Part shown: piece after piece, positions 52,324 to 64,000 of the stretch
Position numbering within the stretch: the stretch's first letter is position 1
How the letters are laid out: the number at the start of each line of letters is the position of its first letter
From: Maritimibacter fusiformis
Lineage (GTDB): Bacteria; Pseudomonadota; Alphaproteobacteria; Rhodobacterales; Rhodobacteraceae
DNA length: 64,000 nt
Direction: 5' to 3'
NCBI RefSeq assembly: GCF_008086115.1
Contig: NZ_VSIY01000013.1
Coordinates: 1-64,000, forward strand
Notes under the pieces: model-generated
Told to the model about the DNA's origin: nothing
The model's input: only the letters and a program-made list of their open reading frames with translations
Database searches by the model: none
Program-made: the position numbers and the translations under genes

Positions 52324-53388
52324 ATGACCCGCATCGCCCAAGCCACCGACTTTCCCGCCCGCTACACCCCCAATCCCGAGCGCTACGACCGCATGGTCTA
52401 CCGCCGTTGCGGCGCATCGGGGCTGAAACTGCCGGCGGTGTCGCTGGGGCTGTGGCATAATTTCGGCCATGACACGCCGCACCAGACCAAGCGCGCGATC
52501 TGCCGCACGGCCTTCGACCACGGCATCACGCATTTCGACCTCGCCAACAACTACGGCCCGCCCGCGGGCAGTGCCGAAGACGCGTTCGGGGAGATCCTGC
52601 GCACCGATTTCGCCGGGCTGCGCGACGAACTCATCATAAGTTCCAAGGCCGGATACGACATGTGGCCCGGCCCCTACGGCGAGTGGGGCTCGCGCAAATA
52701 CCTGGTCGCCTCCTGCGACCAGAGCCTGAAGCGCATGGGGCTGGATTATGTCGACATCTTCTATTCGCACCGCTTCGATCCCGACACGCCGCTCGAGGAA
52801 ACGATGGGCGCGCTCGACCAGATCGTGCGGCAGGGCAAGGCGCTCTATATCGGCATTTCGTCTTACAACAGCGAACGCACCCGCGAAGCAGTCGAGATCC
52901 TGACCGACCTCGGCACGCCGCTTCTGATCCATCAGCCCAGCTACAACATGCTGAACCGCTGGGTCGAAAAGGACGGGCTGAAAGAGACCCTGGCCGGGCT
53001 TGGCGTCGGGTCCATCGCCTTCACGCCGCTGGCACAGGGGATGCTGACGAAAAAATACCTCGGCGGCATCCCCGAGGGCAGCCGCGCGGCGCAGGGCAAA
53101 TCGCTCGATCCCAACCTGCTCAGCGACAAGGCGATCGAACATATCCGCGCGCTCAACGACATCGCGGCAGGGCGCGGGCAGACGCTGGCGCAGATGGCCA
53201 TCGCCTGGGTGCTGCGCGACGGCGGCATCACCTCGGCGCTGATCGGCGCGTCGAAACCCGAACAGGTGGTGGACTGCGCCGGGGCGGTCGACAACCTCGA
53301 GTTCACCGACGAGGAATTGGCCGAGATCGACCGCTTTGCCGGCGACGAGGCGATCAACCTCTGGGCCAGTTCTTCCGAGACCGACTGA
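52324..53388 (+). CDS. yghZ: Aldo/keto reductase, YghZ (L-glyceraldehyde 3-phosphate reductase) type
   Basis: NADPH-dependent reductase of 354 residues in the AKR14/Kv-beta-like group. N-terminal MVYRRCGASGLKLPAVSLGL, catalytic Asp-Tyr in FDLANNYGPPAGSAED, Lys in LIISSKAGYDMWPGPYGEWG (typical of YghZ), and C-terminal cofactor segment ALIGASKPEQVVDC. It detoxifies aldehydes such as L-glyceraldehyde 3-phosphate and methylglyoxal. Confidence 0.92.
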   Translation: MTRIAQATDFPARYTPNPERYDRMVYRRCGASGLKLPAVSLGLWHNFGHDTPHQTKRAICRTAFDHGITHFDLANNYGPPAGSAEDAFGEILRTDFAGLRDELIISSKAGYDMWPGPYGEWGSRKYLVASCDQSLKRMGLDYVDIFYSHRFDPDTPLEETMGALDQIVRQGKALYIGISSYNSERTREAVEILTDLGTPLLIHQPSYNMLNRWVEKDGLKETLAGLGVGSIAFTPLAQGMLTKKYLGGIPEGSRAAQGKSLDPNLLSDKAIEHIRALNDIAAGRGQTLAQMAIAWVLRDGGITSALIGASKPEQVVDCAGAVDNLEFTDEELAEIDRFAGDEAINLWASSSETD

Positions 53389-53402
53389 CCCCCTCGGACG
53401 CG

Positions 53403-53433
53403 AAAACGCCCCGCACCGATCCGGTGCGAGGCG
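53403..53433 (-). terminator. Terminator of the F1 ATP synthase operon
   Basis: On the minus strand CGCCTCGCACCG and CGGTGCGGGGCG form a stem (one mismatch) followed by TTTT, 27 nt after the atpC stop. In the plus direction the hairpin lies 18 nt after the aldo/keto reductase stop but has no T run, so it mainly serves the atp operon. Confidence 0.8.
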
Positions 53434-53460
53434 TCGATTTCCTTGGCCGTGACGCGCGGA

Positions 53461-53874
53461 TCAGGCCGCTTTCGCCTGCAATCCAAGCTCTGCCGCGATC
53501 CCCGCGATGTCGCTGACCTGCTTGGCCAGCTCGTCGAGCATTTCCGGCGTCGCGTTGTCGCGCGCGGCAACCGCGGCGGCGACGAAATCGTCCAGCACGT
53601 CCTGCGTGACCTCGGCCACCGGCATCGCGCGTTCCGCCAGCACCGAGGTGCCTTCGGGCGTGATCTCGGCAAAGCCGCCGGTGACGACGAAGCTGGCGTC
53701 GCCCTCGGCGCTGGTCACCCGGACGATACCCGGGCGCAGCGTGGTGATCAGCGGCGCATGGTTCGGCATCGCCGTCATCTCGCCGTCGGCGCCGGGGATC
53801 TGCACCGCGCTGGCCACCAGCGAGGCCAGAAGCCGCTCTGGCGAGACCAGGTCGAATTGCATCGTGTCAGCCAT
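53461..53874 (-). CDS. atpC: ATP synthase F1 subunit epsilon
   Basis: Epsilon subunit of 137 residues. The N-terminal beta sandwich is recognisable by MQFDLVSPERLLAS, GEMTAMPNHAPLITTLRPGI and VTGGFAEITPEGTSVLAERA. The C-terminal part is short, as usual in alphaproteobacteria. Last gene of atpHAGDC, 11 nt after atpD and before a terminator. It couples the rotor to the gamma subunit and can inhibit ATP hydrolysis. Confidence 0.96.
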   Translation of the reverse strand: MADTMQFDLVSPERLLASLVASAVQIPGADGEMTAMPNHAPLITTLRPGIVRVTSAEGDASFVVTGGFAEITPEGTSVLAERAMPVAEVTQDVLDDFVAAAVAARDNATPEMLDELAKQVSDIAGIAAELGLQAKAA

Positions 53875-53885
53875 TACGGGCCTCC

Positions 53886-56212
<2,327 letters not shown>

Positions 56213-56241
56213 TGCCAGCCTCCTCTCGGTTCACCCCGGGC

Positions 56242-57780
56242 TTACGCGAAGCCTTCGGCGAAGCTGTCGATGGCGGCCCTGATCTTGTCTTCCAGATCGC
56301 CCTTCACCTTGCGGTCGTTCTCGGTGATGTCCTTGAGCACGTCGGAGGCCTTGGTGCGCAGGTGGTTCAGAAGCCCCTTCTCGAAGCGGCCCACGTCCTT
56401 GACGTCGAGCTTGTCGAGATAGCCGTTCACGCCGGCGAAGATCACGCAGACGATCTCGGCGTTGGTCAGCGGCGAATACTGCGGCTGCTTCATCAACTCG
56501 GTCAGGCGCGCGCCCCGGTTCAGAAGCCGCTGGGTGGCGGCGTCGAGGTCCGAGCCGAACTGCGCGAAGGCCGCCATCTCGCGATACTGGGCCAGCGACA
56601 GCTTCACCGGGCCCGCGACCGACGACATCGCCTTGGTCTGGGCCGACGAGCCGACCCGCGACACCGACAGGCCGGTGTTCACGGCCGGGCGGATGCCCTG
56701 GTAGAACAGCTCGCTCTCGAGGAAGATCTGGCCGTCGGTGATCGAGATCACGTTGGTCGGGATGAAGGCCGACACGTCGCCGCCTTGCGTCTCGATGATC
56801 GGCAGCGCCGTCAGCGAGCCCGAGCCGTGATCCTCGTTCAGCTTGGCCGAACGCTCCAGAAGGCGCGAGTGCAGGTAGAACACGTCGCCGGGATAGGCTT
56901 CACGCCCCGGCGGACGGCGCAGAAGCAGCGACATCTGGCGGTAGGACACGGCCTGTTTCGACAGGTCATCGTAGATCATCAGGCCGTGGCGGCCGTTGTC
57001 ACGGAAATACTCGCCCATTGCGGTGGCGGTATAGGGGGCGAGATACTGCATCGGCGCCGGGTCCGACGCGGTCGCGGCCACGATGATGGAATAGTCCAGC
57101 GCGCCGTTTTCCTCGAGCTTTTTCACAAGCTGCGCCACGGTCGACCGCTTCTGCCCCACCGCGACGTAGACGCAGTAGAGTTTCTTGGACTCGTCGTCGC
57201 CGGCGGCGTCGTTGTAGCTTTTCTGGTTCAGGATGGTGTCGAGCGCCAGCGCGGTCTTGCCGGTCTGGCGGTCGCCGATGATCAGTTCCCGCTGGCCACG
57301 GCCGATCGGGATCATCGCGTCGACCGACTTGAGGCCGGTCGCCATCGGCTCGTGCACCGACTTGCGCGGGATGATGCCCGGCGCCTTCACGTCCGCGACC
57401 GAGCGCTGCTTGGTCTTGATCGGGCCCTTGCCGTCGATCGGGTTGCCCAGCGCGTCGACCACGCGGCCCAGAAGCGCGTCGCCCACCGGCACGTCCACGA
57501 TGGACTTGGTGCGCTTGACGGTGTCGCCTTCCTTGATGTCGCGGTCCGAACCGAAGATCACGACACCGACGTTGTCGGCCTCGAGGTTCAGCGCCATGCC
57601 CCGGATGCCGCCCGGGAACTCGACCATCTCGCCGGCCTGCACGTTGTCGAGGCCGTGGACCCGCGCGATCCCGTCACCGACGGACAGCACACGACCCACT
57701 TCGGCCACCTGGGCCTCCTGGCCAAAGTTCTTGATCTGCTCCTTGAGGATGGCAGAGATTTCGGCTGCTTGGATACCCAT
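56242..57780 (-). CDS. atpA: ATP synthase F1 subunit alpha
   Basis: Non-catalytic nucleotide-binding subunit of 512 residues. It begins [20 protein letters not shown], with P-loop [16 protein letters not shown] and family signature [17 protein letters not shown]. It follows atpH by 4 nt. The whole operon is strongly conserved in coding sequence. Confidence 0.98.
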   Translation of the reverse strand: MGIQAAEISAILKEQIKNFGQEAQVAEVGRVLSVGDGIARVHGLDNVQAGEMVEFPGGIRGMALNLEADNVGVVIFGSDRDIKEGDTVKRTKSIVDVPVGDALLGRVVDALGNPIDGKGPIKTKQRSVADVKAPGIIPRKSVHEPMATGLKSVDAMIPIGRGQRELIIGDRQTGKTALALDTILNQKSYNDAAGDDESKKLYCVYVAVGQKRSTVAQLVKKLEENGALDYSIIVAATASDPAPMQYLAPYTATAMGEYFRDNGRHGLMIYDDLSKQAVSYRQMSLLLRRPPGREAYPGDVFYLHSRLLERSAKLNEDHGSGSLTALPIIETQGGDVSAFIPTNVISITDGQIFLESELFYQGIRPAVNTGLSVSRVGSSAQTKAMSSVAGPVKLSLAQYREMAAFAQFGSDLDAATQRLLNRGARLTELMKQPQYSPLTNAEIVCVIFAGVNGYLDKLDVKDVGRFEKGLLNHLRTKASDVLKDITENDRKVKGDLEDKIRAAIDSFAEGFA

Positions 57781-57784
57781 TGTC

Positions 57785-58342
57785 CTATCCGACCTCTTTC
57801 ATGGAATTCTGAAGTGCGTTGAGCCGCGAACGGATCGACGAGTCGATCATCTTCGAGCCCACTTTTACGACAAGACCGCCGATGAGGCTTTCATCGACGG
57901 CCAGATTGATCTTGACGTCCTTGCCGACCGACGCCTTGAGCGCCTTCGCCAGCTTGTCCTGCTGTGCCTTGGTCATCGCCTTGGCGGCGGTCACATCGGC
58001 GGTCACTTCGCCCTTGTCGGCGGCGATCGCCTCGCGCAGGGCGGCGACAAGCTGCGGCAGCACGAACAGCCGGCGCTTGCCGGCCATCACGCCGAGCGCG
58101 CCGGTCATGGTCTCGCTCAGCCCCATCTTGGCGGCCAGCGCCTTGACGGCGGTGGCCTGTTCGTCACGGGAATAGATCGGCGATGTGATCATCGCGCGGA
58201 AATCGTCGCTGCCCGCCAGCGCCGCCTCGATCTGGTCGAGATCGGCCTCGACCTTGGCGATCTGCTTGCTGTCCCGGGCCAGTTCGAAAACCGCCGTTGC
58301 GTAGCGCTGGGCAATGCCAGTTGAAATCGAAGCTCCGGACAC
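57785..58342 (-). CDS. atpH: ATP synthase F1 subunit delta
   Basis: Peripheral stalk subunit of about 185 residues ([20 protein letters not shown] near the N-terminus, [20 protein letters not shown] at the C-terminus). Two GTG starts two codons apart are possible: 58348 abuts the GGAAGG ribosome site, while 58342 has a proper spacing and is chosen. First gene of the atp operon. Confidence 0.95.
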   Translation of the reverse strand: MSGASISTGIAQRYATAVFELARDSKQIAKVEADLDQIEAALAGSDDFRAMITSPIYSRDEQATAVKALAAKMGLSETMTGALGVMAGKRRLFVLPQLVAALREAIAADKGEVTADVTAAKAMTKAQQDKLAKALKASVGKDVKINLAVDESLIGGLVVKVGSKMIDSSIRSRLNALQNSMKEVG

Positions 58343-58348
58343 GTCCAC

Positions 58349-58640
58349 CCTTCCGATGTCTTAAGCCCCTCTGAGCGCTGCCGTGGCAGAGCGGGGCGGC
58401 CTGCGATGCCGCGCGGACGCGAGCCATCTGAAATCGGCGTGGGTCTAGCAGAGGCTTTGTGATCCCGCAACACTGATACGCAGGTTTATCGCCAACATGC
58501 AGGTCTTATTGGAAAGGGGTTTGGCAAGGGTGCGGCAGATTGCGCGCCCTGTGGGTGCCGCCGCCTTCGGGTCCGGCCCCGTCCGGTGCGCCGAATCCCC
58601 CGGCATTTCGGCCCGCCGCTGGCGTTCGGCAGACGGCCGG
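58349..58640. other. Intergenic region upstream of atpH
   Basis: About 290 bp between the atp operon and the convergent-tail methyltransferase gene. It must hold the atp promoter on the minus strand, but no -35/-10 pair stands out. I see no RNA gene and no convincing terminator for the methyltransferase gene. Confidence 0.4.
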
Positions 58641-59441
58641 TCACGGCACGTCGGCACCGCGCCCGCGCCGCGCCGCCGTCCCCGCAGCCGCCCGGGTCCG
58701 GTGCGACGGCTCCGGCACGCCCAGCCCGTCGAGCACCGACAGCGGCTTCTTGACCCGCTCGCCCAGCCCCGGGCGGCGCGGCTTGGGCACCTGCTTGGAG
58801 GCTTCCAGCATCAGCACCCCGCCGGCCCGCGCCATCGCCATCCGCCGCCCCGTGCGCTCCCACATCGGCCCGGTCTTGAGCCAGAAACGTCGCGTCGACG
58901 GTGGTTGATACAGCGCCGCGTCATGGCGCTCGGTGGTGAACCCGTGCGCGCGCAACAGCGCCTCGAGCTGGCCCAGTGTATAGGGCCGGCCAAATCCGAA
59001 CGGCGTCGCGTCCGAGCGCGACCAGATCCCGGCCCGGTTCGGCACCACGAACAGCACCCGCCCGCCGGGGCCGAGCACCCGGTAGGCCTCGTCCAGCAGC
59101 AGCGTGACATCGGTGGTCACCTCGAGCCCGTGCAGCACCACCAGCTTGTCGACCACCCCGGTATCGAGCGGCCACATCGCCTCTTCGCACAGCACCGAGA
59201 CATTGGGATGCCCCGATGGCCAGGGCATCACCCCCTGCGGCGCCGGCATCAGCGCGATCACCCGGCGTGCCCGCGCCAGATAGGGGCGCAGGACCGGCAC
59301 CGCAAAGCCATAGCCCACCACCGTCTGCTTGTCGGCCTCCGGCCAGAACGCCTGCACCCGGTCACGCACCGCCCGCTGCGCTGCGCGTCCCAGCGCCGAA
59401 CGATAGTAGAAGGCCTTGAGATCGCGGACATCGAGATGCAT
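58641..59441 (-). CDS. Class I SAM-dependent methyltransferase
   Basis: Predicted methyltransferase of 266 residues. The region [20 protein letters not shown] is a weak SAM-binding motif I, followed by [34 protein letters not shown] and a long basic C-terminus ([20 protein letters not shown]). This belongs to the UbiE/methyltransferase-11 group found near gloB in Rhodobacteraceae. Substrate unknown. Confidence 0.8.
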   Translation of the reverse strand: MHLDVRDLKAFYYRSALGRAAQRAVRDRVQAFWPEADKQTVVGYGFAVPVLRPYLARARRVIALMPAPQGVMPWPSGHPNVSVLCEEAMWPLDTGVVDKLVVLHGLEVTTDVTLLLDEAYRVLGPGGRVLFVVPNRAGIWSRSDATPFGFGRPYTLGQLEALLRAHGFTTERHDAALYQPPSTRRFWLKTGPMWERTGRRMAMARAGGVLMLEASKQVPKPRRPGLGERVKKPLSVLDGLGVPEPSHRTRAAAGTAARRGRGADVP

Positions 59442-59530
59442 GGCGGGGACACTACCGCATCACCGTGGATTTGCCAGAGTGTTTCCGGCCGCCGCGCCGC
59501 CTGCCGCAGAGGCACCGCCCCCGGCCCGCA

Positions 59531-60184
59531 TCACTGCTTGGCGAACACCAGCGACAGGTTGTTGGCGGGCATCTCGATGGTGGCGACCGGGTCCAGCCCG
59601 GCGGCGGCGGCCTCGGCGGCGATCCATTCGGCGTCCTTGTAGCCCATCGCCGGATCGTCGCGCCTGAGGCTCGCGTCGAACCGCGCGTCACCCTCGGAGC
59701 GGAACCCGCCGCCGGTGCGGAACGGGCCGTAGAGGAAAAACCGACCGCCCGGCCCCAACGCCCGCGCGATGCCGCGAATCACGTTTCGCGCCGCGGCCTC
59801 GGGGATCAGGTGCATCAGGTTCACCGCCATCACCAGCTCGACCGGGCCATAGGCCCAGTCCGGCGCCGCAGCGTCGAGGTGGATCGCCACCCGCATGTTG
59901 GCCACGCCCTCGGCGGCGCGCCAGGCGTCGATGCTGGCCAGACGCTCCGGCACGATGTCGCTGGGTTGCCAGTCGAGGGCCGGAAAGGCCCGCGCGCAGG
60001 CCACCGCGTGCTGGCCGGTGCCGGCGGCGATCTCCAGCACGCAGCCCGCGCTGGGCACATGCGGACGCAGCGCCTCGATGATCGGGCCGGTGTTGCGGGC
60101 CGCGGCGGGCGCGCTCAACCGGCCGTCGTCGCCTTCGGGGTCGGCCTGGGAATGCACGGGCGGTGGTCTGTCATTGGCTGTCAT
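59531..60184 (-). CDS. DUF938-type SAM-dependent methyltransferase
   Basis: Protein of 217 residues typical of DUF938: APAARNTGPIIEALRPHVP, then the SAM motif VLEIAAGTGQHAVACARAFP, WQPSDIVPERLASIDAW, LVMAVNLMHLIPE and FFLYGPFRTGGGF. ATG 60184 has a GGAG site; MGV at 60202 is a less likely start. It diverges from gloB. The methyl acceptor is not known. Confidence 0.88.
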   Translation of the reverse strand: MTANDRPPPVHSQADPEGDDGRLSAPAAARNTGPIIEALRPHVPSAGCVLEIAAGTGQHAVACARAFPALDWQPSDIVPERLASIDAWRAAEGVANMRVAIHLDAAAPDWAYGPVELVMAVNLMHLIPEAAARNVIRGIARALGPGGRFFLYGPFRTGGGFRSEGDARFDASLRRDDPAMGYKDAEWIAAEAAAAGLDPVATIEMPANNLSLVFAKQ

Positions 60185-60265
60185 CGCGGTCTCCACGCCC
60201 ATGTTGCACCCGCGCGGGCGATAGGGCAACATCGTTGCGAACGCAGACGGGGAAGGCGACGGGCC

Positions 60266-61033
60266 ATGACGCTTGAGATCGAGACCATTCCCTGCCTGTC
60301 CGACAACTACGCCTTTCTCGTGCATGACAGCGCCACCGACGCGACCGCGCTGTTCGACGCGCCGGAAAGCTGGCCGATCCAGGCGATGCTGGAGCGGCGC
60401 GGCTGGCGGCTGACGGATGTGTTCATTACCCACCACCACGCCGACCACATCGACGGGCTGGCCGACCTGGTCGCGGCCCACGCCCCCCGCGTCATCGGCG
60501 CGGCGCGCGACGCCCACCGCCTGCCCGCGCTCGACCTCGCGGTGTCGCCGGGCGAGACCGTCGATTTCGCCGGCCACCCGGTCGAGGTGATCGACGCCAA
60601 GGGGCATACCTCGGGCCATGTCGCCTACTATCTCGCCGACGCGGGCGCGGCCTTTACCGGCGACAGCCTGATGGCGCTGGGCTGCGGGCGGCTGTTCGAG
60701 GGCACCGCGCCCGAGATGTGGGACAGCCTGATGCGGCTTGCCGCCCTGCCCGACGACACGCAGATCTGTTCGGGCCATGAATACACGCTCTCCAACGCCC
60801 GCTTTGCCCTGACCATCGAGCCGTCCAACCCGGCGCTGGTGCAGCGCATGAAACACACCGAGGCAGCGCGCGCGGCAGGCACGCCCACGGTGCCCTCGAC
60901 GCTGGCGCTGGAAAAGGCGACCAACCCCTTCCTGCGCGCCGGGCTCGACAGCATGAAGGCGGGGCTGAAGATGGCCGGCGAACGCGATGTCGAGGTCTTT
61001 GCCCATATCCGCGCCGCCAAGGATGCGTTCTAG
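60266..61033 (+). CDS. gloB: Hydroxyacylglutathione hydrolase (glyoxalase II)
   Basis: MBL-fold thioesterase of 255 residues that hydrolyses S-D-lactoylglutathione. The zinc motif is THHHADHIDGL, further ligands in DAKGHTSGHVAYYL, FTGDSLMALGCGRLFEG and GHEYTLSNARFA. The C-terminal glutathione-binding helices are present (TLALEKATNPFLRA). It completes the glyoxalase route together with a gloA elsewhere. Confidence 0.96.
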   Translation: MTLEIETIPCLSDNYAFLVHDSATDATALFDAPESWPIQAMLERRGWRLTDVFITHHHADHIDGLADLVAAHAPRVIGAARDAHRLPALDLAVSPGETVDFAGHPVEVIDAKGHTSGHVAYYLADAGAAFTGDSLMALGCGRLFEGTAPEMWDSLMRLAALPDDTQICSGHEYTLSNARFALTIEPSNPALVQRMKHTEAARAAGTPTVPSTLALEKATNPFLRAGLDSMKAGLKMAGERDVEVFAHIRAAKDAF

Positions 61034-61065
61034 CCACATGCCCGCCGCGCGCCCCGGCATTTGAA

Positions 61066-61094
61066 TTGTTGTCGCGCGGCGGGCAGGCTATACT
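61066..61094 (+). promoter_or_regulatory. Candidate sigma-70 promoter upstream of clpA
   Basis: TTGTTG (61066-61071), a 17-nt spacer and TATACT (61089-61094) form a good housekeeping promoter, followed by a leader of about 240 nt. The remaining interval to 61339 holds no gene that I can support. Confidence 0.5.
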
Positions 61095-61339
61095 TGACCC
61101 AGATAGCGACGATTTGCCCCCGGCCCCGCCGGCGGCGGCAGCCAGAGCGGCGCAGGCCATGGCTGTGAAGGCGGTTTCACCCGATCCGCCGCCGCGCCAG
61201 CCCGCCGAAACAGGCCGAATCGTGCGGACACAAGGAAAGTTGACAACAAAAGGGTTGAAGACGCGGCGGGAAAACCGAACTTTAAGATCGTGAGGCGAGG
61301 GTCGGTCAGGCGCCGGCCCGAGAACGAGGAGAAAAACAG

Positions 61340-63673
<2,334 letters not shown>

Positions 63674-63697
63674 GCGGCCCGACCGCGACGAAACGAC

Positions 63698-63728
63698 AAA
63701 GGACCGGCCCGCGTGGCCGGTCCTTTTT
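63698..63728 (+). terminator. Rho-independent terminator after clpA
   Basis: Stem AAAGGACCGGCC / GGCCGGTCCTTT with loop CGCGT and a T run (TTTTT at 63724-63728). It lies 25 nt after the clpA stop. Confidence 0.92.
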
Positions 63729-63770
63729 CTTGCCGCTTGATCGGATCACCACGCGGCCTATGGTCGACGC

Positions 63771-64000
63771 ATGACCCGGTTTGCCGCGATCCTCGCCACC
63801 GCCGCCCTTGCCACCCTCGCCGCCCCGGCGCTGGCGCGCGAGCCGTTGCTGGGTCTGCCCATCGCCTGCACCCTGGGCGAAGACTGTTTCATCCAGCACC
63901 ATGTCGACGCCGACCCCGGCCCGGGCGGGGCCGATTTCACCTGCGGCACGCTCAGCTATGACGGCCACGGCGGCACCGATTTCGCCCTCAACTCGCTGGC
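63771..64000 (+). CDS. M23-family peptidase, N-terminal part only
   Basis: The reading frame runs off the window. The visible 76 residues have a signal peptide (MTRFAAILATAALATLAAPA ending LA), then PLLGLPIACTLGEDCFIQHH and YDGHGGTDFALNSLA. The last segment resembles the HxGxD metal-binding region of LytM/M23 endopeptidases, which cut peptidoglycan cross-links. The assignment rests on this motif only. Confidence 0.7.
   Translation, partial: MTRFAAILATAALATLAAPALAREPLLGLPIACTLGEDCFIQHHVDADPGPGGADFTCGTLSYDGHGGTDFALNSL

Overview
The window is a high-G+C chromosome segment whose gene content fits a marine Rhodobacteraceae (Roseobacter-group) alphaproteobacterium. The evidence is an atpHAGDC operon without F0 genes, a SPOR lipoprotein-dacC-tmk-holB run, a Fur-like Zur beside znuABC, several substrate-binding-protein transporters, and palindromic repeats of the kind seen in this family. 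No plasmid, phage or CRISPR genes are present. The left edge coincides with the end of an IS256-type insertion sequence, so it is probably a contig break.

Layout. (1) 1-1.8 kb: IS256-family element with a frameshifted transposase, a 21-nt inverted repeat, tRNA-Ser(UGA) and a broken copy of its 5' half. (2) 1.9-5.9 kb: cell-envelope and replication genes (SPOR lipoprotein, dacC, tmk, holB). (3) 5.9-8.75 kb: XRE-cupin regulator with threonine catabolism genes kbl-tdh; two matching operator sites tie them together. (4) 8.76-23.9 kb: TRAP transporter plus a complete corrinoid/tetrahydrofolate methyl-transfer module. The module holds a UroD-fold methyltransferase, a corrinoid protein, a MetH-type reactivation protein, a methyl-THF:corrinoid methyltransferase and a divergent MetF. 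Associated catabolic genes are an HpcH/HpaI aldolase, a 2-hydroxyacid dehydrogenase, an LVIVD propeller, a b561-like protein, a SnoaL-like protein, an amidohydrolase and a hotdog thioesterase, with a LacI regulator. Three copies of GAATGCGCATTC and two copies of a second CG-centred palindrome sit at the promoters. (5) 24.0-26.6 kb: tatD, an MBL-fold hydrolase and an AEC transporter; tatD-MBL looks like the displaced end of the tmk-holB block. (6) 26.6-29.5 kb: znuB-znuC-zur diverging from znuA with two Zur-like boxes. (7) 29.5-34.2 kb: a fused 5-oxoprolinase/hydantoinase and an unknown membrane protein. (8) 34.2-46.1 kb: polyamine uptake and gamma-glutamylation genes (potFGHI-type ABC transporter, puuA, two puuB-like oxidases, two class III aminotransferases, FCD-GntR regulator), linked by four TTTGATCAAA-like sites. 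(9) 46.2-53.4 kb: thioesterase, YdeI-like protein, small proteins, an A+T-rich PIN nuclease gene directly behind ettA, a hypothetical membrane protein and an aldo/keto reductase. (10) 53.4-58.4 kb: F1 ATP synthase operon with terminator. (11) 58.6-64 kb: two methyltransferases, gloB, clpA and a truncated M23 peptidase gene.

The most interesting part is region 4. It holds all four components of the corrinoid O-/N-demethylases known mainly from anaerobes (substrate methyltransferase, corrinoid protein, corrinoid:THF methyltransferase, reactivator). A MetF-like enzyme that could oxidise the methyl-THF sits beside them. The set lies in an otherwise aerobic-looking genome and has its own importer and its own LacI regulation. 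It appears as an insertion of about 18 kb between holB and tatD. The substrate cannot be read from the sequence; a methoxylated or methylamino organic acid is the working hypothesis.
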